From Trueperaceae bacterium (lineage in GTDB: Bacteria > Deinococcota > Deinococci > Deinococcales > Trueperaceae): a DNA stretch of 29,548 nt. The notes beneath the pieces were generated by a model. The model was given only the letters and a program-made list of their open reading frames with translations, was not told the DNA's origin and made no database searches. The position numbers were made by a program, and so were the translations under genes. Location: NCBI GenBank assembly GCA_011390455.1, contig JAABSI010000034.1, forward strand, positions 1-29,548, in the 5' to 3' direction. Shown in pieces: positions 16,104 to 23,302 of the stretch. The first letter of the stretch is position 1; every line of letters starts with the position of its first letter.

Positions 16104-17438
16104 ATGAGCGACGCCGCGCGTCCGCGCCCCAACCTCGTCGTCGTCGACTGCCACGACCTCGGTCGCCACCTCGCCTGCTACGGCCACGCGGCGGTGCCCT
16201 CGGACGCGCTCGACGCGCTCGCCGCCGAGGGGGTGCTCTTCGAGCGCGCCTACGCCACCGCGCCGCAATGCAGTCCGAGCCGCGCGGCGCTCTACACCGG
16301 GCGCCATGCCCACGACGTCGGGATGCTGGGGCTCGCCCACGCCCCCTTCGATTGGGCGCTGCACGACGACGTCCGGTACCTGGCGCACTACCTGCAGGGC
16401 GCCGGCTGGTCGACCGCCCACGTGGGCGTCCAGCACGTGGCCCACGACACCCCGGAGCACGTGCGCGCGCTCGGCTTCGACCACCACGCCGCCGCCCACG
16501 CGGACGCGGCGACGGTCGCCGCGTCCGCGGTCGACGTCGTGCGCAGCGCGACCGGTCCGTACTTCCTGAACGTCGGTTTCCTCGAGCCGCACCGCGACGC
16601 GCAGGGGCGCTTCCGCGACCAGCCGCCGCGGAGCGAACGCGGCGTGCAGGTGCCCCCGTACCTCCCCGACACCGACGCCGCGCGCGAAGAGATGGCGGAG
16701 CTCCAGGGCGCGATCGCCGCGATGGCCGAGGGCGTCGGCCGCATCATGGCGGCGATCGACGAGCGCGGCGACCGCGACGACACCTGGGTGGTCTTCACGA
16801 CCGACCACGGCCTGGCGATGCCCCGGGCGAAGGCGACGATGTACGAGGCCGGCATCGGCGTCGCGCTGATCATGCGCTGGCCCGCCGCCGGCATCGTCGG
16901 CGGACGCCGCAGCGACGCCATGGTCAGCCACGTCGACCTGGTGCCCACGCTCCTCGAAGGCCTCGGGATCGAGGTCCCGGAGGGCTTGCACGGTCGCAGC
17001 TACTGGCCCGTGCTGCGCGGCGAGGCGTCCGAACACCAGCGGCTGGTCTTCGCCGAGAAGACCTTCCACACCGCCTATGAACCGATGCGCGCCGTCCGCG
17101 GCGAGCGCTACAAGCTGATCGCCAACCTCGAGGTCGACATCCTGAACGTGCCCGGCGACGTGCTGCGCAGCCCGATCACGGCGACCATGGTCGACGAGAT
17201 CGCCACCGAACGTCCACCCCTCGAGCTCTACGACCTGCTCGAGGACCCCGAGGAGCGGCGCAACCGCATCGACGACCCGGCGCTGGCCGGCGTCGCGGCC
17301 GAACTGAAGCGCGAGCTGGTGGCCTGGATGCGGCGCACGAACGACCCGATCCTGGATGGTCCGGTGCCCTCGCCCTACCGGCACGCCGCCCTCGCCGCGT
17401 TGGGCCTCGCGCCCGACGGGGCGCCGCTCCCGCGATGA
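16104..17438 (+). CDS. Cytoplasmic sulfatase, sulfamidase (SGSH)-like
   Basis: A 444-residue family S1 sulfatase. The activation motif CSPSRAALYTGR (near residue 55-66) fits CxPxR, so the cysteine would become formylglycine. The whole order of blocks resembles human N-sulfoglucosamine sulfohydrolase: GMLGLAHA, YFLNVGFLEPHRD, VPPYLPDTDAAR, MRAVRGERYKLIANL. Oddities: the first metal site is VVVDCHDLG rather than a DD pair, the lysine of the usual GKxH is replaced (VGVQHV), and the second site is TDHG instead of DNG. No signal peptide, so it acts on imported material. It starts 4 bases after the permease and its stop overlaps the kinase start (ATGA). Substrate is inferred to be an N- or O-sulfated sugar. 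Confidence 0.9.
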   Translation: MSDAARPRPNLVVVDCHDLGRHLACYGHAAVPSDALDALAAEGVLFERAYATAPQCSPSRAALYTGRHAHDVGMLGLAHAPFDWALHDDVRYLAHYLQGAGWSTAHVGVQHVAHDTPEHVRALGFDHHAAAHADAATVAASAVDVVRSATGPYFLNVGFLEPHRDAQGRFRDQPPRSERGVQVPPYLPDTDAAREEMAELQGAIAAMAEGVGRIMAAIDERGDRDDTWVVFTTDHGLAMPRAKATMYEAGIGVALIMRWPAAGIVGGRRSDAMVSHVDLVPTLLEGLGIEVPEGLHGRSYWPVLRGEASEHQRLVFAEKTFHTAYEPMRAVRGERYKLIANLEVDILNVPGDVLRSPITATMVDEIATERPPLELYDLLEDPEERRNRIDDPALAGVAAELKRELVAWMRRTNDPILDGPVPSPYRHAALAALGLAPDGAPLPR

Positions 17439-18364
17439 CGCGCGCTCGACGGGTCCTCGTGGTCGGTCCCACGTACGCCGACCTGGTCTTCGGCGGGCTC
17501 GAACGCCTGCCCGACTGGGGCGAAGAGGTCTTCGCGAGCAGCTTCCGGATGACCGCCGGCGGCAGCGCGATCACGGCCATCGCGCTCGCGCGCCTCGGCC
17601 ACCGCGTCGCCCTCGTCGCCGGGCTGGGCGACGACGCGCTGGGCGCGGGGGTGCGCCGGCTCCTGGACGCAGAGGGGATCGACCTCACCTTCGCGCGCGG
17701 CCCCAGCGGTGCGGCGACGCCGGTGACCGCGGTCCTGACCGGCGCGCGCGACCGCGCTTTCGCGACGCACTTGGGCGAGGGCGGGGCCACCGGCGACCTG
17801 GCGGCTGCGCTCCGGGCCACGGGCGCCGAGCACGTGCACGTCGCCGGGTTCCCGGCCGTCCTCGCCGACCCCGACCTGGTGGCGACCGCGCATGCTGCCG
17901 GCGCGAGCGCCTCGTTCGACCCCGGCTGGGACGAGCGGGCGCTCGCCGACCCGCGCGTGCGCGCGGCCGCGCGCGCCGTGGACGTGCTGCTCCCCAACCG
18001 GATGGAGGCGGCCCGGCTGGTCGCCGAGCCCCTCCAGGGGGGCGCGGACGACGCCCGGGCGCTGCTCGCCCGCCTCGCCGCCGAGCGGCCCGCCGGCGTC
18101 ACGGTGGTCAAGGACGGCGCCGCGGGCGCCTGGGGGTTCGGCCCCGAGGGGGCGCCGCGGCATGCGACCGCCCCGGAGGTGCTCGCCGTCGATCCGACCG
18201 GCGCCGGCGACGTCTTCGACGCCGGCTTCCTCGACGCCTGGTGGGCCGAGCTGCCGCTCGACGCGTGCCTGGCGCGAGGCGCGTGGTGCGGCGCGCGCGC
18301 CACGACCGCCTACGGCGGGGCGACGGCCGCCCCGACGCGCGCCGACCTGGAGGGACCCGCATGA
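17435..18364 (+). CDS. PfkB-family carbohydrate kinase
   Basis: A 309-residue ribokinase-family enzyme. The N-terminal sugar-binding part includes RMTAGGSAITAIALARLGH with the conserved Gly-Gly. The C-terminal signature DPTGAGDVFDAGFLDAWW holds the anion hole and the catalytic aspartate of GAGD, and VVKDGAAGAWGF is the preceding ATP-side strand. It would phosphorylate a sugar or nucleoside with ATP. In this operon, which has no PTS, it can supply the phosphosugar needed by a GH4 enzyme or trap the released monosaccharide. Both stop and start overlap neighbours by ATGA, pointing to tight coupling with sulfatase and glycosidase. The sugar specificity is not readable. Confidence 0.92.
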   Translation: MTRARRVLVVGPTYADLVFGGLERLPDWGEEVFASSFRMTAGGSAITAIALARLGHRVALVAGLGDDALGAGVRRLLDAEGIDLTFARGPSGAATPVTAVLTGARDRAFATHLGEGGATGDLAAALRATGAEHVHVAGFPAVLADPDLVATAHAAGASASFDPGWDERALADPRVRAAARAVDVLLPNRMEAARLVAEPLQGGADDARALLARLAAERPAGVTVVKDGAAGAWGFGPEGAPRHATAPEVLAVDPTGAGDVFDAGFLDAWWAELPLDACLARGAWCGARATTAYGGATAAPTRADLEGPA

Positions 18365-19617
18365 AGATCGCGATCATCGGCGGGGGCAGCGCCTACGCCC
18401 CCGGCTTGCTGCAGGCCTTCGCGGACGAGGCGGCCGCCTTCGGCGAGGCCGAGCTGGCGCTCATGGACGTCGCCGCCCCCGAGTTGGCGATCGTCGAGCG
18501 CCTCGGCCGCCGCCTGCTCGAGGGGACGCCGCTGCGCCTCACCGCCACCGGCGACCGCGTCCGCGCGCTCGAGGGGGCCGACTTCGTGCTCACCACCTTC
18601 CGCGAGGGGGGCCTGGCGGCGCGCCACCTCGACGAGCGGGTGCCGCTCGAGTTCGGCGTGATCGGGCAGGAGACGATCGGTCCGGGCGGCTTCTTCTTCG
18701 CGATGCGCACCCTGCCGGTCATGCGCGCGATCGCCGCGGAGGTCGCCGCGCACGCCCCCGGCGCGCTCGTCGTCAACTACACCAACCCCACCCAGATCGT
18801 GGCGGAGGCGCTCGCGCGCCACACCGACGCGCGCTGCGTCGCGATCTGCGACCAGACCGACGACGACCGCGTGCACCTGGCCGCGGCGCTGGGGCTGCCG
18901 CCCGCGGCGATCGAGCTCGCATCCACCGGCGTCAACCACGCCACGTGGAGCACGGCCTGCACGATCGAGGGGGAGGACGGCGTCGCGCGCCTCGCGGCGG
19001 CCGCGGATGCGGTCCAGGGGCGGCCGGACGTAGCCCCCAAGGTCCAGCGCCAGTTCGCGCTCACGCGCGCCTACGGCCACGTCCCCAACGGCTACCTGCC
19101 GTACTACTACTTCCGCGACGAGAGCGTGGCCGAGGCCCGCGCCGCCGGGCGCACGCGCGCGCAAGTGATCGCCGCCGAGCTGCCGGGCATGTACCGCCGC
19201 TTCGCAGCGCAGGCGGAGGCCGCCGTGCCGCAGGCGACGGGCGGTCGCGGCGGGTCGGTGTTCGGCGACTTCGCGGTGAAGGTCCTGCGGGCCTTCGCCA
19301 CCGGCGAGCGGGCGCGCCTGACGCTCAACGTGCGCAACGGCGGCGCGCTGCCCGACCTCGACCCGGAGCGCATCGTCGAGGTCGCCTGCGACGTGGAGGG
19401 CGGCGTCGCGACCCCGCGGCCGCAGCCGCCCTTCGGCCGCGACACGGTCGGCCTCATCCGGATGCTCGCCGACTACCAGGCGGCGGCCGCCGACGCCATC
19501 TGGTCGGGCGACCCCGAGGCGATCGAGCGCGCGCTCGCCGCGAACCCGCTGGTGGTGTCGCTCACGCAGGCGCGGGCGCTGCTGCGGGCCCGGGCGGCGG
19601 CGGAGCGCGGGGCCTAG
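18361..19617 (+). CDS. GH4 family NAD-dependent glycosidase
   Basis: A 418-residue enzyme of glycoside hydrolase family 4, which cleaves glycosides by transient oxidation at C3 with NAD+ and a divalent metal. The dinucleotide site IAIIGGGSAYAPGLLQAF starts the protein; VVNYTNPTQIVAEA follows. The metal ligands fit C163 (in AICDQTDD) and H193 (in STGVNHATW), and the tyrosine-rich YLPYYYF matches the region of the general base. The motif after the cysteine, CDQT, is neither the CN-type of phospho-beta-glucosidases nor the CH-type of alpha-galactosidases, so substrate and anomer are open. GGAGGG stands before the ATG. Last gene of the sugar operon. Confidence 0.9.
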   Translation: MKIAIIGGGSAYAPGLLQAFADEAAAFGEAELALMDVAAPELAIVERLGRRLLEGTPLRLTATGDRVRALEGADFVLTTFREGGLAARHLDERVPLEFGVIGQETIGPGGFFFAMRTLPVMRAIAAEVAAHAPGALVVNYTNPTQIVAEALARHTDARCVAICDQTDDDRVHLAAALGLPPAAIELASTGVNHATWSTACTIEGEDGVARLAAAADAVQGRPDVAPKVQRQFALTRAYGHVPNGYLPYYYFRDESVAEARAAGRTRAQVIAAELPGMYRRFAAQAEAAVPQATGGRGGSVFGDFAVKVLRAFATGERARLTLNVRNGGALPDLDPERIVEVACDVEGGVATPRPQPPFGRDTVGLIRMLADYQAAAADAIWSGDPEAIERALAANPLVVSLTQARALLRARAAAERGA

Positions 19618-19649
19618 GCGCCACCGCCCGCCCCGTGCGTGGCACGCTG

Positions 19650-20471
19650 ATGGGCATGGACCCTGCGGCCCCCACGTCCGACGCCCACCCGCCCGCCGAG
19701 ATCGCGCACCTGGTCGAGCGCCTGGGGGTGGCCAAGGCGCGCCTGGACGCGGTGACCGTGGTGGTGCTGGCGGTGCTCGCGGGCGCCTTCATCGCGCTCG
19801 GTTCGGCCTTCTACCTGATCACCGTGACCGACGCGGCGCTGGGCCTGGGTCCGACGCGGTTCCTGGGCGGTCTGGCCTTCGGCCTCGGCCTGGTGCTCGT
19901 GGTCGTGGGTGGCGCGGAGCTCTTCACCGGCAACAACCTGTTGGCGATGGCCTGGGCGAGCGGTCGGATCGGGGTCCGCGACGTCCTGCGCAACTGGGTC
20001 CTGGTCTACCTCGGCAACGTCGTCGGCGCCCTCGGGACGGTGGCGCTGGTCGTGTGGGCCGGCGTCGAGACCCTCGGGGGCGGCGCGCTCGGCGCCACCG
20101 CCGTCGAGGTCGCCAGCGCCAAGGTGGGGTTGACGGTGGGCGAGGCCTTCGCGCGCGGCATCCTGTGCAACGCGTTGGTGTGTTTGGCGGTGTGGCTCGC
20201 GATGGGCGGTCGGAGCGTCACCGACAAGGTGGTGGCGGTGGTGCTGCCGATCGCCGCCTTCGTCGCGCTCGGCTTCGAGCACGTCGTCGCCAACTGGTTC
20301 CTGCTGCCCTACGGGGCGGCGTTGGGGGGCGCGAGCGCGGTGCCGATGGGCGCGATGGCGACCAACCTCGCCGCGGTCACCGCCGGCAACGTGGTCGGGG
20401 GGACGCTGCTGGTGGCGGGCGTCTACTGGGTGGCGTACCTGCGGCCGGGGCGGCCGGGTCTCGGCGGTTGA
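19650..20471 (+). CDS. Formate/nitrite transporter (FNT) family channel
   Basis: A 273-residue membrane protein with about six transmembrane segments. Family signatures are GGAELFTGNNLL, LRNWVLVYLGNVVGA, AFARGILCNALVCLAVWLA and GFEHVVANWFLLP, the last being the usual NMF.xP position. FNT channels pass formate, nitrite, hydrosulfide or lactate. A hydrophilic N terminus of about 35 residues precedes the first helix. Two ATGs in frame, 19650 and 19656, compete and neither has a Shine-Dalgarno sequence. It follows the GH4 gene after 32 bases and could be an independent unit. It converges with the DUF2071 gene, ending 16 bases away. Confidence 0.92.
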   Translation: MGMDPAAPTSDAHPPAEIAHLVERLGVAKARLDAVTVVVLAVLAGAFIALGSAFYLITVTDAALGLGPTRFLGGLAFGLGLVLVVVGGAELFTGNNLLAMAWASGRIGVRDVLRNWVLVYLGNVVGALGTVALVVWAGVETLGGGALGATAVEVASAKVGLTVGEAFARGILCNALVCLAVWLAMGGRSVTDKVVAVVLPIAAFVALGFEHVVANWFLLPYGAALGGASAVPMGAMATNLAAVTAGNVVGGTLLVAGVYWVAYLRPGRPGLGG

Positions 20472-20487
20472 CGACCGCGGCCGTTCC

Positions 20488-21246
20488 TCAGTTCGCGACC
20501 GGCACGACCTGCGCGTCCCACACGACGACGTCGACGCCCTCGGCGTAGCGCAGGTGCGGCCGGCCCGGCCCCGGTTCGATGCCGAAGCTGGCGAGCAGGG
20601 TGTTCGGGCCGAGGTCCGCGTACGCCGGTCGCAGGGGCCAGGGCGCGTGGTGGACCTCGTTGCGCAGCAGCCGGCCGTCCGGCGCCTGGGCGTAGAGGCA
20701 GTAGCGCTCGGTCAGCCAGTGCTCGAGGGTGCCGGGCTCCGCTTCCTCGTCGGGACCGGTCGGTCCGTACGCCGCTCGGAAGCGCTCGGGCGCGCCGCGC
20801 CGCTGCGCGGCGAAGGTCAGGTCGTCGCCTGCGCGCTCCATCGCGATGTCGGCGTGGTGGTAGGGCAGGTGGAGGAATCGACGCGCGGCCCAGACGGCCA
20901 GCGGGTTGGCGGCGTCGAGGCTCAGGAACCAGACGCCGGGCTTGCCTTGGGCCTGCACGTAGAGCCGGACGTTCAGCTCCGGGAAGGCGGAGACGCCGGG
21001 CAAGTCGGGGAAGGGGCGCCGCATCACGCCCGTCATCCGGAAGGGGACCACGCCCACCCACGAGGTGCCCCCGAACTCTTGGACCTCGAGCGCCGTCGGG
21101 ACCAGCGGCCGCAGCACGGCGGCGGGGACCGGCCAGTGCACGAACAGCAGTTCGCGCCACGACTGGCGCCAGGCCCATGGGCCCGTCGGCAGCGGCCACG
21201 GGCGGTGGTCGGTGCGCGCGAAGGCAGGATGTCGGCGGACGCTCAT
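20488..21246 (-). CDS. DUF2071 (YqjF-like) protein
   Basis: A 252-residue protein of the DUF2071 family, recognised by the N-terminal WRELLFVHWPVPAAVLRPLV and by FPELNVRLYV together with GVWFLSLDAANPLAVWAAR. The family is widespread in bacteria and has a beta-barrel fold related to acetoacetate decarboxylase-like proteins, but no established function. There is no signal peptide or membrane segment. Its ATG overlaps the stop of the alpha/beta hydrolase gene (ATGA), so it is the coupled third gene of a minus-strand operon. Confidence 0.85.
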   Translation of the reverse strand: MSVRRHPAFARTDHRPWPLPTGPWAWRQSWRELLFVHWPVPAAVLRPLVPTALEVQEFGGTSWVGVVPFRMTGVMRRPFPDLPGVSAFPELNVRLYVQAQGKPGVWFLSLDAANPLAVWAARRFLHLPYHHADIAMERAGDDLTFAAQRRGAPERFRAAYGPTGPDEEAEPGTLEHWLTERYCLYAQAPDGRLLRNEVHHAPWPLRPAYADLGPNTLLASFGIEPGPGRPHLRYAEGVDVVVWDAQVVPVAN

Positions 21247-22616
21247 CGCCCGACCAACCGCACGACGGCGTCCACGACCGGCTCGCGGTCGATCGTCAGC
21301 TCCACGAGCGTCGTCGTGAAGGGGTAGAAGAGCTCGATCCGTTCGAGCCGCGACAGGTCGAGGGCGGCGGTCCAGACGCGGCTCTCGAGGACCGATTCCA
21401 CGGACGCGTGCATGACGAGCGAGGCGCTCGCGTAGCCGCGGTACCGAACGCGGCTGCTGCCGGTATGGGCGAGGAGCCGCAGCCCCAGCGTGGTGCCGGT
21501 CGGGAGCCGGAACGAGTCGAGGTCGAGGTGGAAGCAGCGCAGGCTGGGGTCGCGGCCGTAGGGGTGGACGTGCATCCGCACGCCCTCGAGGACCTGCCAG
21601 CGGCGGGCGCCCGGTGCGCGGTGCACGAAGTCGAGGTAGTAGTCGGGCACCGCGTCGCCGCGCTCGTCCACCACCCGCACCACGAGCTGTTGCCAGCGCC
21701 CGAGCGGCTTCGCGCGGCGCTGGGCCCGCTGGAGCACGCGCGTCCCGTAGGCGGTCGCGTCCGCGTACCAGGCGGCGTACCCGGCGTCGTCGGCGACGTC
21801 GAGCGCGCGCACGACGAGGTCGACCGCCGTGGCGCTCGGCGCGCTGAGGATCGTGCCGTGGTTGAGGCCCGCGAGCGCGACCAGCGGCGCGTCCGGCACC
21901 GACCAGGGGGCGGTCACGGTGCGTTCGGCCTCGCGGCCCGCGTCGGCGTCCAGGGTCAGGTCGAGCGCGATCTTGCGCGTGTTGAGCGCGGCGCCCGCGA
22001 GCCGCACGGTGCCGTCGGTGCCCGGTTCGTTCGCGAGGCCTTTGAGCCCCTTGAACCCGTCGATCCCGCACAGCACGAAGGTGCGCGGGCCAGGCAGGTC
22101 GCGCAAGGCCTCGGCGCGGGGGCCGACGAGGTCGTGGTGCGCGAGGTCCCAGGTGAAGCGGCTCCCGAGCTCGAGGCCGTCGAGCACCTCGTCGCCCACC
22201 GCCAGGAAGTCGGGGCCCAGGTCGCGGTTCCCGACCAGGAGCTTCCCCACGTACCCGCGCCCCTTGTGCGCGAGCGGTGAGCCGAAGGTGGCGGGCGCGA
22301 GGGCGATCAGGTGGCGCAGCCGGCGGCGGTGGCGCGCGGGGTCGAGCGCCATCCAGGCGCGCACCACGAGCATGCCGGTCGAGTGGACCAGCGCGTCGAA
22401 GGGTGCCTCGGGGTCGAGGCGCGGGTCGGCTGTGAGTGCATGCGCGAACGCCTCCCCCACGTCCTTGAGGGTGACGGCGTGGACGAGCGATTCGTAATGC
22501 ACGTCGATCAGCCGCGCGGGGTCGCGGCCGCGCTCCGTCAGGATCCGGCGCCAGGCATCGAAGGCGCCCGGACCGCTCGAGTAGCCGTGGACGAAGAGCA
22601 CCGGCGGACGCGTCAC
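21243..22616 (-). CDS. Alpha/beta hydrolase with C-terminal extension
   Basis: A 457-residue protein. The N terminus has the strand and oxyanion loop VLFVHGYSSGPGAFDAW; the nucleophile elbow is VHSTGML near residue 95, a variant of GxSxG with Val in the first position. The family is close to lipase/esterase or PGAP1-like hydrolases. The catalytic histidine may be that of AGLNHGTIL, near residue 240. The last 200 residues, including VRVVDERGDAVPDYYLDF and HVHPYGRDPSLRCFHLDLD, form a second, beta-rich part of unknown role. The start is a GTG overlapping the upstream stop (GTGA). No secretion signal is seen, so the enzyme is presumably cytoplasmic. Confidence 0.8.
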   Translation of the reverse strand: MTRPPVLFVHGYSSGPGAFDAWRRILTERGRDPARLIDVHYESLVHAVTLKDVGEAFAHALTADPRLDPEAPFDALVHSTGMLVVRAWMALDPARHRRRLRHLIALAPATFGSPLAHKGRGYVGKLLVGNRDLGPDFLAVGDEVLDGLELGSRFTWDLAHHDLVGPRAEALRDLPGPRTFVLCGIDGFKGLKGLANEPGTDGTVRLAGAALNTRKIALDLTLDADAGREAERTVTAPWSVPDAPLVALAGLNHGTILSAPSATAVDLVVRALDVADDAGYAAWYADATAYGTRVLQRAQRRAKPLGRWQQLVVRVVDERGDAVPDYYLDFVHRAPGARRWQVLEGVRMHVHPYGRDPSLRCFHLDLDSFRLPTGTTLGLRLLAHTGSSRVRYRGYASASLVMHASVESVLESRVWTAALDLSRLERIELFYPFTTTLVELTIDREPVVDAVVRLVGR

Positions 22617-23185
22617 GCCGCGCCCTTGGGGACCTCGTAGCGGAGTTCGACCCACGCCGCACCGTACGGCGTCGCCGAGACGAGCCGCAGCGGCGGCGTC
22701 GCGACCCGCCGGGGGAGGAGCGGCACGCCCGCGCCCAGCGTGACCGACGCGACCTGGACGATCAGCTCGTCGAGCAGGCCGGCGTCGAGGAACTGCCCCG
22801 CCAGGTCGCCGCCCCCGACGATCCAGACGTTCTGGCCCGCGGCCGCCGCCACCATCGCCGTATGGACGGGGCGCACGTCGCCGCGCGCGAAGGTCACGCC
22901 GGCACCGTCGACCGTCGGGAGTTCGCGGCTCGTGAAGACCCAGGCGGGCACCGCGTACGGCCAGGGCTGCGGTGGCCGCCCTTCGGGCCGCACATGGTGC
23001 CGCAGCAGCCAGCTGTAGGTGGACGACCCCATCGCGAGCGCCCCCACCTGTCGGTAGAAGGCGTCGTAGCCGCTCCCCGCGTCGCCGAACTGCAGCAGCC
23101 ACCCCAGGTCGTGGTCCGGGGTGGCGACGAAGCCATCGAGGCTGCTCGCGGTGAAGTACTGGGTCTTCGGTGCCGAAGGCGGCAT
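22613..23185 (-). CDS. Dihydrofolate reductase-like (RibD C-terminal) protein
   Basis: A 190-residue stand-alone RibD-C/DHFR-fold protein. Visible marks are YFTASSLDGFVATPDHDLGWL at the N terminus, ALAMGSSTYSWLL, VFTSRELP, and NVWIVGGGDLAGQFLDAGLLDELIVQV, in which the GGG binds NADPH. Relatives of this YyaP/YwjB type are predicted NADPH reductases with unknown substrates; most are not real folate enzymes. It begins the three-gene operon with the hydrolase and DUF2071 gene. A minus-strand TAACCT (23202-23197) 11 bases before the ATG is a possible -10. The frame extends upstream, but the ATG at 23185 sits just before the first strand. Confidence 0.87.
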   Translation of the reverse strand: MPPSAPKTQYFTASSLDGFVATPDHDLGWLLQFGDAGSGYDAFYRQVGALAMGSSTYSWLLRHHVRPEGRPPQPWPYAVPAWVFTSRELPTVDGAGVTFARGDVRPVHTAMVAAAAGQNVWIVGGGDLAGQFLDAGLLDELIVQVASVTLGAGVPLLPRRVATPPLRLVSATPYGAAWVELRYEVPKGAA

Positions 23186-23264
23186 GGTCGGACGGAAGGT
23201 TAGCCGGTCGGGTCGCGCCCGTCCGTGGAAGGCGTCACGCGTACGCATCGGTGTCGGCATGCGC

Positions 23265-23293
23265 TTGCCTTCGGGACATTCGTCCCCTAGGAT
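23265..23293 (+). promoter_or_regulatory. Promoter with internal palindrome for the BTAD-STAND regulator
   Basis: TTGCCT (23265-23270), a spacer of exactly 17 bases and TAGGAT (23288-23293) form a good housekeeping promoter. The ATG follows at 23303, so the message would be leaderless or have only about three leader bases; no Shine-Dalgarno sequence is present. The spacer contains the perfect inverted repeat GGGAC-ATTC-GTCCC (23273-23286), placed where a dimeric repressor would cover both boxes. The rest of the 117-base gap to the reductase gene shows no gene. Confidence 0.6.
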
Positions 23294-23302
23294 GAGCGCC
23301 TC

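Noticed and set aside
17892..20471. 859-codon frame that appears to fuse kinase/GH4 region to the FNT channel
   Set aside because: Only the part from 19650 encodes real FNT sequence; the upstream portion is an out-of-frame shadow of the kinase and GH4 genes.
20472..20487. Short inverted repeat near the end of the FNT gene (GCGGT/ACCGC) as terminator
   Set aside because: Only five pairs, overlapping the coding end and without a T tract.
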